In this document: positions 1 through 8,497 of the stretch, piece after piece
Numbering within the stretch: position 1 is the first letter of the stretch
Layout of the letters: the number at the start of each line of letters is the position of its first letter
NCBI GenBank assembly: GCA_037157565.1
Contig: JAZHRO010000050.1
Span: 40,096,501-40,160,500, forward strand
Length of the DNA: 64,000 nt
Direction of reading: 5' to 3'
DNA from: Thalassia testudinum
Taxonomy: Eukaryota; Streptophyta; Magnoliopsida; Alismatales; Hydrocharitaceae
Translations under genes and position numbers: made by a program
The notes under the pieces: generated by a model
The model's input: the letters and a program-made list of their open reading frames with translations, nothing else
Told to the model about the DNA's origin: nothing
Database searches by the model: none

Positions 1-134
1 CACACATGTGCACAGCACAGTGATATGGATTTTGCGTAGTTTGTAAAATACGTCGTTGTAACGTGCAAAACCGATCAACTCTTAAATTTATAAACCTAGA
101 TAGTGGGGTATCTAGGGTCCTCCAAGGAGGCAAT
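1..134 (-). repeat. Old A-family LTR, left piece
   Basis: This stretch aligns with the first ~115 bases of the A1 LTR (the segment with TTGTAACG, the CCTAGATAG motif and TCCAAGGAGG) but with many differences. It is interrupted after base 134 by A1, and its continuation starts at 10773. It is therefore the older target LTR into which a member of the same family jumped. The window opens inside or just before this LTR, so its outer edge is uncertain. Confidence 0.8.
130..134. repeat. Target-site duplication GCAAT, left copy
   Basis: GCAAT directly precedes the TG of the A1 LTR and recurs directly after the terminal CA at 10773-10777. A 5-bp duplication is what Ty3/gypsy integrases produce. Confidence 0.92.
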
Positions 135-1115
135 TGATGGCGAAAATACGCGGTTTGTTAAAATACGTCGTTGTAACGCGTAAATCCGCTTTCGCTCTTA
201 AATTTATAATCCTAGATAGGGGAGTATCTAGGGTCGTCCAAGGAGGCCAAATGTTTGCAATAGTGATTCTCTTGCTAGGAATATAAATCTCAACTTTCTT
301 TTTGGTATTTTTCAATATACCATTTTTTTTTTGTTTTTGAACTAAGGCAACATGCGAAATTATGGCGGGAAAAGTGTTTACACTTCCAATTAAGTAAACT
401 ACTCTAAAGTGGCAAGTAGAGCCTCTCCCTAAGCTCACTCTAAGCAAGTGGAGGCCTAGAATAATTAGGGAGAGGAAGTGAAGAATGCTGAAAATAAGCA
501 AATAGAAATGCAAACAAGATATGCGAAGAAGGCAACTAGATAATTGATAAAGTGTTTAACAAAAATGCCTAGTAGAGGAATGCTTCTACTACTAGATAAT
601 TGAAATAAAGAAAGGAAAACACAAATCCTCTAAATAGATGGTGAAGAAGAGGGCTTCTTGCTCCAAGGTTGGTGGCTCCCAAGCTTGAAAAGAATCCTTC
701 AACTCCTTCCTTGCAGTACTCCGCCAAAGTGATGACCTCCAAGGCAAGCCCTAAGGGGGCGTGCCCTAAGTTTCTCTCCAAGGGTGGACGTCCACCCTAA
801 GCTTTTCTCCTTTGCCTTGCCGTCCTCCTTGAAGTGGGAGAGTCCTCCTCCTTGGTGTGGCCCAAGTTGAAGAGAGAGGGGAGAAGAAGGCACCAAAAGG
901 GCTGGTGATGTGCCCCTTTAATCTCCTTCTCTACTCCTTCTTCTTGGCCGTAGGTATAGGTTGTTTAGGTAGAAAATATACTAAGGGAGGATGCTCCAAA
1001 ATGGTGGTAGGTGGTGGCTTTTTATAGAATAGGATGGAGGGTTAAGGTGCCCCTTGAAATGGAGGGCTAGGATGGAAGGATGAGGGTGGTTGGTGATCCT
1101 ATGGCTAGGGTGAGT

Positions 1116-1340
1116 TGGCGCCAACCCAAGGGGTGTTAAAGGGGGTGGTTATGGTGGTGTTGGTGTCTTTTGGTGGTGGAGAGACACCCCCATGTTGGCG
1201 CCAACATGGGGTCTTCTAGAAGGGGAGTTAGGTGGATGGTGGAGATGGATTCAAGGGGGATTGTGTGGTGGAGATGAGGGGGGATTTTGCAGGGAAAAGT
1301 GGCGCCACTAAGGGGTGGTTATGGGTAGTTTTTGGCGCCA
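1116..1340 (-). promoter_or_regulatory. TGGCGCCA cluster upstream of the A1 TATA box
   Basis: Four identical 8-bp TGGCGCCA palindromes lie about 90-310 bp upstream of the TATA box in transcription direction. The one at 1333-1340 is preceded by TT, giving TTTGGCGC at 1331-1338, which fits the E2F consensus TTTSSCGC. The 5' LTR keeps three (9477-9484, 9660-9667, 9693-9700); the fourth has a G-to-T change near 9557. The older A LTR at 10773-12311 has lost most of them through CG-to-TG/CA changes. A promoter role is inference. Confidence 0.5.
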
Positions 1341-1394
1341 CTTTTAGGTGTCTTTTGGAGGTGGTGGGTAGGTTAGGTTGGTGCCAAGTAGGTT

Positions 1395-2180
1395 AGCTTA
1401 TGTGGAGCTTAGGTGGAGCTAGTTGGGTGGAGTTGGTAGGTGGGTTTTTGGGGTGGTACAAGCCAAGGAAGTTGGAGCATAGTTAAGCTAAGCTAAGCTA
1501 AGCTAAGCTAGCTTAGCTAATGGAGGAGTAGAGGAGAAGGTGTTGGAGCTAGGGTTTGGAGGGAGGAGCTGAGGAGAAGTCTGGAGCTGAAATTTGGAGC
1601 TGGCTACTGCTGAAGAGGCTGGCATGGAGCTATTCTAGCTGGCTTAGCTTGCTAGTTCTTTGCTAGCTACTAAGCCGAGCTAAGGTAAGCTAGCTTCTAC
1701 CATACTGAGCTAAGGTGAGCTGGGTCTGGTGCTCCTGGGAAGAATCAAGCTGGTTGAGGCAGCTAAGGTAGCTTAGCTCAACTGAGTTGAGCTAAGCTGA
1801 GTCCCTGTGAGCTGGACTTGAGCTTCCTGAGCTGGGATGAATTCTTCTTCAGCTGGTTGGAGTTGAGTGGAGCTGAATGTAGCTGGATCTAAGCTGGGGT
1901 GAACTCCTGTCAACTCAGCTGAGCTAGCTAGAGCTCCCTGTGAACTAGTGGGAGCTGAGATGAGCTAGACTCAGCTAAGTTGAGCTGGATCTGAGCTGAC
2001 TTGAGCTAGGGTGAGCTAAGGTGAACTCTCTTGAGCTGCCATCCAGCTGAGATTAGCTGAATGGAGCTGGGATGAGCTAACCCTAGTTCAAGTAAGCTAG
2101 GTTCCAGCTATGGTGAGCTGGATCAAGCTGAGGTGAGTTGGATCAAGCTGAGGTGAGCTGGATTAGGCTGAGTTCCAGCT
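1395..2180. repeat. AGCT-rich degenerate array in the A LTR
   Basis: About 0.8 kb built from variants of GAGCTGAGCTAAGCTG, including a nearly pure run of AAGCT units around 1485-1510. AGCT is its own reverse complement, so the array is dense in short palindromes. The copy in the other LTR is at about 9755-10540. Shorter or older copies lie at about 11880-12300, 32190-32643 and 51095-51330. It is part of the LTR and not an independent satellite here. Confidence 0.8.
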
Positions 2181-2412
2181 AGTCTGGGCTTCTCCTTCAC
2201 CATTTGCCTTCTTGAGTGCTAGGGTTTTAGGGATCTGTGCATCTGTACATCCTTAACACTCACAAAAACTCATTAAAATGACAATAAAAAATGCAATGCA
2301 TGCCTATCCTAATTTATGCCTAAATGCAGCCCAAAAACCCGTTTGCGGAGTAAAATCCTAAGAGCTAGGTTAGTTTTAAAGCATAAAAATGATGATAAAC
2401 TGGTGTTTATCA

Positions 2413-2450
2413 CACCCCCATGCTTATCTTTTGCTAGTCTCTTAGCAAAA
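2413..2450 (-). promoter_or_regulatory. A1 polypurine tract with module II hairpin
   Basis: On the minus strand GCATGGGGGTG (2413-2423) abuts the TG of the 3' LTR, where plus-strand DNA priming should occur. It is preceded by an 8-bp inverted repeat, TTTTGCTA (2443-2450) and TAGCAAAA (2429-2436). The same hairpin-plus-tract arrangement precedes the LTRs of B, C', C, D, D' and D''. Confidence 0.75.
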
Positions 2451-2785
2451 CATTATTTTTTTTTTGGAAAATGGAATTTTTGGGAAATCTAATTTTTTTG
2501 ACTTTTGAGGAGAAAAAGAGATTAAGGGACCTTCGTAGATTAAAACACAGGAGATACGGGATTTGTTGAAGATAAACATCAGGATTTGTTTTTGGATCCA
2601 ACCATTAGATAGAACGGGATCAATATATCCTCAGAAAATTCACAAATTAACCCCTTGTTAATTCAGATGACTTGAAATGTTTGTTTTTAGGATTTTTCTG
2701 GCTCGTGAATCTGATTCGGAACTTGCAAATTCCTTTAAAACCTTGTGTCGGTGCTTGTGAAAAGCTAACCTTAATAAGGACGTGT

Positions 2786-2786
2786 T

Positions 2787-2818
<32 letters not shown>

Positions 2819-2832
2819 TATTTTTTTTTTTT
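2786..2832. repeat. TTA/TA microsatellite and T run
   Basis: A run of TTA units passes into a TA dinucleotide repeat and then a T homopolymer. It lies in the 3' non-coding part of A1 and has no other recognised role. Confidence 0.85.
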
Positions 2833-2884
2833 CTCCCCCATGCTTATTTTTAGCTTAGTCTTACAACAGATGTGTCGGTATCAT

Positions 2885-3200
2885 CATTCCCATTACCATT
2901 CCTCGAGGGGGCTCTGGCGCCAGTACTTTGGGATAGCACTGTCCATGACACCACCCAGGAGCTCACAACCCCAAAACACGATGCGGTGAAAAGGGGCGCT
3001 CCAAGCAAACTCAAGCTCTTGCTCCGACGCTATAGGTAGAGCACCGTCCAAGACACTTGAGCTGCTGAAATGCGCTTTAATGCTCCGTCTAAAGATATGA
3101 AATATAGATATAGAGCAGCGCCGAGGCGGTAACATGTTGACATCGCGTCCTCAAAGAAGGTATTTTCCTTCTTCTCGACGGTGGGAACTCAAACCAATGA
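2885..3200 (-). repeat. Module III tandem region of A1, degenerate
   Basis: This contains two recognisable degenerate units of the 'GATAGCACxxxCCATG' type, followed by the GCGCCGAGG...GTAACATGTTGACATCG block and a GGGAACTC box. The same order of blocks is found in B (15535-15845), C' (18530-18840) and C (43375-43720). Short frames here follow the repeat and are not credible genes. The rest of 2451-3695 is AT-rich with T tracts (about 3565-3612) and shows nothing else. Confidence 0.55.
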
Positions 3201-3695
3201 CCTGATTCAGACTTTTACTAAATCCAAACAAGGGAGTTTTTCAAATTTTTAGTTATTTTTAAATGTTAGCTTGTGTGTGAAAATTGACACAAGAAGTTTC
3301 TCGAGAACCGCAAGTTTTTGAGCCAAAAACTAAGTCAAATACTTTCCATATTACAAAATAGGATCAAGTCACCTGAACTATCATGAGTTCAGGTGGAATT
3401 TTAGAGAAGGATATCTGATCTAGTCTAAAATAGACCCTGGAATTCTAATGATTAGATCCAAATCCTCATCCTTAGTTTGTTAAAGATTAAATCCCATTGT
3501 ACCAGAAGTGAATTTTTCGACCTTAGTCCTGATTTCAAAATTTTTCCTCAAAAAGTTTTCAATATTTTTTTTCTTTTTTTCTTTTTTTCTTTTTGTTTTT
3601 TTTTTGTTTTTGGGTATGCAAGTAGGAAATAGATTAAAGAAAAATGCATGTTTTTAGGTTTTAAACATCCTAAATCGATCGTAAAAATTTAAAAA

Positions 3696-3731
3696 CACCC
3701 CCCCATGCTTAAGATATGCCATGTCCTCATG
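3696..3731 (-). promoter_or_regulatory. Module I: hairpin plus internal purine tract (A1)
   Basis: On the minus strand, arms CATG / CATG surround an AGGA loop (3720-3731), followed within 20 nt by GCATGGGGGGGTG (3696-3708). It lies about 130 nt past the protease stop and 1.25 kb before the terminal polypurine tract. The purine tract resembles the terminal one, so it could be a second plus-strand priming site. That role is inference. Confidence 0.55.
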
Positions 3732-3864
3732 CATTAGGAGGGAAAAGGAATCACCTTAGTGAAGAACGGTCAGGTTTTGGATGAATAAAACCTGGAAAAA
3801 GAAGAAAAAAGGAAAGCAAGAAAATGATGGGTTACCTCCCATCCAGTGTTATCTTTTACGCCAT

Positions 3865-5415
3865 TCAGCCGGGCGTGAAGGTATGCACGGAAGACGTAAG
3901 ATCATGTAAATAATTGGACACTTGGATCCCCGCAAAAACAGTGTCGTCTTCTAGATCCTTAAAAAATTGATTAGAAATAATATTGGGATCAAAGTTGGAT
4001 GGAAAATGATAAGTGTAGCTTGAGTCTGGCCATGGGTTTAAATTAGGTTGGGTGCCAAACTCAGGCGGGGTTGGTGGCAGGTCCGTTAGAAAGGGGTCGG
4101 GGAAGGAATGGTGAGGATTGGGTGAAGTTAGTGTGGAAAGGTTAGGTGCGTGAATAGTGGGTGGGTTAGGGGGGGTATCAGGAATAAATTTGGGGTCAAG
4201 ACAAGTTTCCGGATCACAGATCTCGCCGACCACTGAGTCTGAATCAGAGTCCTCAAAAAAACTGTGGTCGGTAAGGGTATCTATTAACATTGTCTCCTCC
4301 ACCATATTAGAAATTTCAGTATCTGAGTCCTCAAAGAAGTTATCATCATGGAATCTCCTGGAGGATTTAAAAATATCTAAGGTGATAGTTTGGCCTGCAC
4401 AGTTGATATCCATTTTGCCTGTGTGGCAATTGATATTTGCCTTTGCAGTAGCCAAAAAGGGGCGTCCAAGGATTATCGGGGAGTCCAGTAATGATTCAGG
4501 TGCCTCAATGTCAATAACCAGAAAGTCTGCAGGGAAGACACAATTCTGGACCTTGACTAATACATCCTCAACAATCCCACGAGGTTTGATTGTAGATCGG
4601 TCGGCTAATTGCAGGGTAACCTCGACGGGTTTTAATTCACCGATCTGAAATTCTTCGAATAAACTTGTGGGAATAATACTTACAGAGGCACCAAGATCAA
4701 GGAGGGCGCGATTAAATGTAGTGTCATCAATAATTACAGAAATTAAAGGCGCCCCCGGATCTTTCATCTTAGGAGGCAGCTTACTCTGTATGACAGAGCT
4801 TACTGTCTCTGAAAGATGCACCTGTCCTAGATTTTTAGCCTGCCTTTTAGGAGTACAAATATCCTTCAAAAATTTAGCATAGGCAGGTATATATTTGATG
4901 GCATCTAGGAGAGGAATATTGATATGAACTTGCCCAAATAGCTCCATGAGTTCTTCTGTAGTGGGCTCAGATTTCTTTTTTTTGTTGGTGGTGGGGTAGA
5001 GAGCTTGTGGGAAAGGGACAGGAATCTTGTCTTGAGATTTTTGTTGTTCTTTTTCTTCCTGATGGGGAGGTGGGGAGTCAACTTGCACATGTATCTTACC
5101 AGGTTCGTGCGAAGGCTCGGGGTCAGTGGTGGTTTTCCCACTCCTCAAAGTAACTGCATGTGTAGTCGGATTATTATTTAGAGGAGGTGGGGGGGCCTGT
5201 GATTGTAGAATCCTGGGCGGCTGCTGAGGTGGTGGATTAGGAGGAGGCTGATGTGGATAATGTGGATTTCTGCCCATATAATGGTTTCCTTGGTGATTAG
5301 GGTTGGGTATGGGTTGGGACGGAAGATGTCCTACAGGTCTTTGCGTGGGAGTAACCCCAATCTGATTGTTCAGATTTGTGATGTTGCGGGTTACTTCCGT
5401 CATTTTTGTTTGCAT
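3865..5415 (-). CDS. Gag C-terminal region plus retropepsin (A1)
   Basis: Frame of 516 codons in the same register as the gag frame upstream, separated from it by one TGA at 5428-5430. The two are therefore one broken gag-protease gene. Residues 30-130 are Pro/Gln-rich linker. Residues ~155-200 hold a helical block also present in element C. The aspartic protease covers ~215-345: catalytic DLGAS at 240-244, then ADRS and ILGRPFL at ~315-321. DLGA in place of D(T/S)G is, to my knowledge, usual in Athila-type elements. The tail is acidic with a repeated FFEDSD motif (about residues 350-390), and the frame ends where element C would enter its RT region. The protease would cleave Gag inside the virus-like particle. 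The ATG at 5415 is the first after the stop and is probably not a natural start. Confidence 0.85.
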   Translation of the reverse strand: MQTKMTEVTRNITNLNNQIGVTPTQRPVGHLPSQPIPNPNHQGNHYMGRNPHYPHQPPPNPPPQQPPRILQSQAPPPPLNNNPTTHAVTLRSGKTTTDPEPSHEPGKIHVQVDSPPPHQEEKEQQKSQDKIPVPFPQALYPTTNKKKKSEPTTEELMELFGQVHINIPLLDAIKYIPAYAKFLKDICTPKRQAKNLGQVHLSETVSSVIQSKLPPKMKDPGAPLISVIIDDTTFNRALLDLGASVSIIPTSLFEEFQIGELKPVEVTLQLADRSTIKPRGIVEDVLVKVQNCVFPADFLVIDIEAPESLLDSPIILGRPFLATAKANINCHTGKMDINCAGQTITLDIFKSSRRFHDDNFFEDSDTEISNMVEETMLIDTLTDHSFFEDSDSDSVVGEICDPETCLDPKFIPDTPPNPPTIHAPNLSTLTSPNPHHSFPDPFLTDLPPTPPEFGTQPNLNPWPDSSYTYHFPSNFDPNIISNQFFKDLEDDTVFAGIQVSNYLHDLTSSVHTFTPG

Positions 5416-5427
5416 ATCCTGCAGGGT

Positions 5428-6906
5428 TCACAGCATCTGGGCATTGATATCTTGTTGGGATGGCCCAGGATGGAAGTTTGGATTCAACCCATACCCATTA
5501 AAATGATATGGTTGGGAGGAAACTTGATTATTCCAGGAGTAGTTCAGGTAATTTTTCCAATTGGAAGAATTTTTAAAGGGCTCCTGGATGGCAGAAATAT
5601 TTTGAGTGGGGTTAAGATCTGGATAGTTGTAGTTCCCCAGTGAATCATGGGCAACCTCAGAATAATCAGCAGGGGTAGTGTTGAGATTGTGCAAATTTTC
5701 TCTTTGTGGAAAGTTAGGTTGGGTTAGATGTGGGTGTGGAGCTTGAGTTGAAGTGGCTAGTCTTTCCTCAATTTTCTTTTGATTAATATGCATCTGGTCG
5801 AGTTTTTGAGCAATCAATTGAAGATCATCTTGGGTGACAGGGATAGATTGAGTGCCTATTTCATGAACACCGAACTGCGGGTTTTGAGTTCTGCAAAATG
5901 TGTTCATGGAAGCTTGATTAAATGAGTTTTCACTCATTTCTTCGAACAGGTCATAGGCACTTTCTGCATCTTTATTTAAAAAGTTGCCGCCACACGAGGC
6001 GTCGACAAACTGTCGGGTTTGATCTTCTAATCCATGATAGAAGATTTGCACGAGCTGCCATAAAGGAATCTCGTGGTGCGGGCAACTTCTTAAAAGGTCT
6101 TGAAATCTTTCCCAAGAATCATGGAAAGTTTCACCAGATTTTTGGTGAAAGGTCGTAATAGATCTTCGTAAGGAATTGGTACGACCTATGGGAAAGAATT
6201 TCTTGAGGAAGGCACTCTTGAGTTGAGGCCATGTTGTGATGGGTCGGCCAATGGTCCTGAACCAATAAGCGGCCTTATCTTTGAGAGATAATGGAAAAAG
6301 CCGCATCAGCCATATGTCTTCTTGCACATTTCGGGAACGGGTTGTCTGTGCAAGAAGAGTTAGTTCTTCAAGGTGGCTGAAAGGATCTTCCCTAGGAAGG
6401 CCATGAAAGTGTTTAATCAGGTTCAGAACGGCAGGCTTGATCTCAAAGTCCCCCTCCGGTATGACCACCCCTGGTCGTTCCTCATAATAAGACGGATCAT
6501 AGAAATCTTTTAGAGGAACAACAGGCTGCTGACGGGGTGGTAGGTTTGGCCTTGGATTGGCTAGGTTTTGGATGTTCCTAGTCAATGTTTGTTGATTGGA
6601 ATTTAATTTATTAATCTGATCGGCCATCAATTTTAAAAGATCAGGTAGGGGGTCTTGATGTTGTGTGTGGGGCAACTCAAGATTGGGGAGCTCCAAGTGT
6701 GGAAAGTTACTGGTGGTTGGGTTTTGAGTGGAAGGGTTAGAATTAGGGTTAGAGGTGGGGTTAGAGGTAGACGTGGAAGGGTCAGTGGACCTATTTTGTT
6801 GTGTTTCCATTTTTTTAGGAGAAGACAGAAAAAGTGGTCTTTTTACGTGGGGGGCGAAATCAAATTGTCCTTCCAAGTGCGGATTTTGAGACCGTCGCCC
6901 GTGCAT
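5428..6906 (-). CDS. Gag capsid protein (A1)
   Basis: Frame of 492 codons starting at ATG 6906. The N-terminus is Ser/Thr/Asn/Pro-rich low complexity (to ~residue 90). The retrotransposon Gag core spans ~140-310: HFHGLPREDPFSHLEE, then SLKDKAAYWF, then FHDSWERFQDLLRSCPHHE and a FYHGL block, which are Athila-type signatures. A Gln/Asn-rich linker follows. I see no CCHC zinc knuckle, whereas element C has one. The frame ends in TGA (5428-5430) and continues in register as the protease frame, so the stop is a single point lesion; a CGA-to-TGA change at a methylated CG would explain it. Gag forms the cytoplasmic particle for reverse transcription. The start fits the end of a ~1.6-kb leader. Confidence 0.87.
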   Translation of the reverse strand: MHGRRSQNPHLEGQFDFAPHVKRPLFLSSPKKMETQQNRSTDPSTSTSNPTSNPNSNPSTQNPTTSNFPHLELPNLELPHTQHQDPLPDLLKLMADQINKLNSNQQTLTRNIQNLANPRPNLPPRQQPVVPLKDFYDPSYYEERPGVVIPEGDFEIKPAVLNLIKHFHGLPREDPFSHLEELTLLAQTTRSRNVQEDIWLMRLFPLSLKDKAAYWFRTIGRPITTWPQLKSAFLKKFFPIGRTNSLRRSITTFHQKSGETFHDSWERFQDLLRSCPHHEIPLWQLVQIFYHGLEDQTRQFVDASCGGNFLNKDAESAYDLFEEMSENSFNQASMNTFCRTQNPQFGVHEIGTQSIPVTQDDLQLIAQKLDQMHINQKKIEERLATSTQAPHPHLTQPNFPQRENLHNLNTTPADYSEVAHDSLGNYNYPDLNPTQNISAIQEPFKNSSNWKNYLNYSWNNQVSSQPYHFNGYGLNPNFHPGPSQQDINAQML

Positions 6907-8474
6907 AAAATGGAAGAACGGGGAGGGGAGGAGAAGAGAAAGAGATGAGAGAAAGTGTGCAATTCAAACAAACAAAAACTAGACCTCACTTAATTGTGAC
7001 TCCCTAATAATAATAACCTAAGACTTGGTCTATATAGGAAATAAGTAGTCAATAGTGAATACCCGTTCTATCAACAAATCTAGCCAAGTTGCTTAAGGGG
7101 AGGTTTGGGCCCAAACGTTTCCCAGGGAAAACCCCAGGTGCTTGTACAAACCCGCGCCTGGTCGTTTGACACGGCCCCTCAGCCTGAACACCAGATATAG
7201 ATGACAGAATTGGTACTAACTAAAGAAAACTTAAGACCTAAATAGCAAGCCTAAGTTGATAAAGCCTTAGGGGTCAAGTTGCTACAAATTTTAATTAGGT
7301 CTAGGATTCTATAGTGCACACGGAATGTGGAGGGCGTTTATTGGGTTGTTGCCCTGTTATTTGATTTTTTTGTGTGTGTGCAGGAATTGGAGAGTGGCTC
7401 CAATGAAAATCAAGTTGTCACACAATTTTTTTATATTTTTGTCTTTTAGGATGTGATTTAATTAAATGAATTTTAGAGTTTTTCTCTTTAAGTTTTCAAA
7501 CAAGTTTGAAAGTTCACAATCAAAGGAAAGACAAGTTGTATGTGTGATTGTATATTTCCTTTTAATTGAGTCTCTAAAGAGAAAGAAGAAACCCTAAACC
7601 AATTATCCCTGAGACAGAAATTTAACTACCAATGAATTATTTTTAGCTTTCAGAATTAAGTAGTGGTCCAAACAAGTCAAACAACACCACTACTTTGAAG
7701 AAAATCAAACAAGGATTCCAGAAAAGATTTTTGTAAGATTTTAGGAATTTGTTTGATAATAGTTTTGAATTTTTAATTGTACTGGTGTCAAAGTCCAGAA
7801 ATAATACCCGTGGGTATTATAGACTTTTCAGTATTACCACCGACCTCAGAAATTTTTATGATTTTATATGATATGTAAAATTTCACAGGGATTCCAAAAA
7901 GATAAATTTCACAAAAATTGGATGAGTATAAAAATTCTGAAAATTCGCGGACAGTAGCAAAATAGGAAGATTAGAGGGTGTGAGCCCTCTGTAATCCACG
8001 AATTTTTAAAAATTAAATACAAATCCAATTGATCTGAAATTTGGAACAGATGTTCCAAACTTAATTGGGAATCACTCTATGAAATTTTATGATTTTAGGA
8101 TGCCTGTGGTGTTAGGAATCGATTTTTCAAGTCTGGACAAAAATCCAGACCCGAAAAATAGAACACCAATACTTGCAATGGAATGGTGCTAAAGAAGCAT
8201 ACAAGCAAACAATGATTTTAAAATGCACCACTCCACTTAATTTAAGTGTTTAGGGTCCTGAAAGCCAAGTTTAATATATTTTTGGTAGTTTTAATTAATT
8301 ATGTGACTAGAAAGAGGAACCAACCTGAATTTTCGCGGGAAGAAAAGGATCTTTAAGCTCTCGCTTCCAGATTCCCGCTTTCCCGCTGTAGTTCCTGCAC
8401 ACACAAAAGAAAGAAAGAGAAGGGGATGAGATCCACTTCAAGCAAGAGAAAATGAGTTAATGCAAAGCCGTGCC
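6907..8474 (-). other. A1 leader between PBS and gag
   Basis: About 1.57 kb of non-coding DNA lies between the primer site and the gag ATG. It is AT-rich, with no long frame and no recognisable motif apart from short T and A tracts. Packaging signals would be expected here, but none can be pointed to by eye. Confidence 0.6.
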
Positions 8475-8492
8475 TCCCCGGCAACGGCGCCA
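8475..8492 (-). promoter_or_regulatory. A1 primer-binding site, tRNA-Asp type
   Basis: The minus strand reads TGGCGCCGTTGCCGGGGA, complementary to the 3' end of plant tRNA-Asp. It begins five bases past the 5' LTR. This is the standard minus-strand primer site of Athila-like elements. Confidence 0.9.
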
Positions 8493-8497
8493 AAAAG

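Larger units (their letters stand above)
135..2412 (-). repeat. A1 3' LTR
   Basis: Near-identical to 8498-10772 over its full length and bounded by TG and CA on the plus strand. Reading in the element's direction, U3 starts at 2412, a TATA box lies at 1018-1027 (CTATAAAAAG on minus), and R-U5 runs to 135. U3 is dominated by AGCT-rich sequence (about 1395-2180). It also holds four TGGCGCCA palindromes at 1116-1123, 1196-1203, 1300-1307 and 1333-1340, and a perfect 24-bp palindrome at 1188-1211. Frames that open inside this LTR are not considered genes. Confidence 0.93.

Noticed and set aside
1485..1520. CRISPR-like or satellite array of AAGCT
   Set aside because: The run is short, has no spacers, and occurs at the same place in every A-family LTR, so it is part of the LTR.
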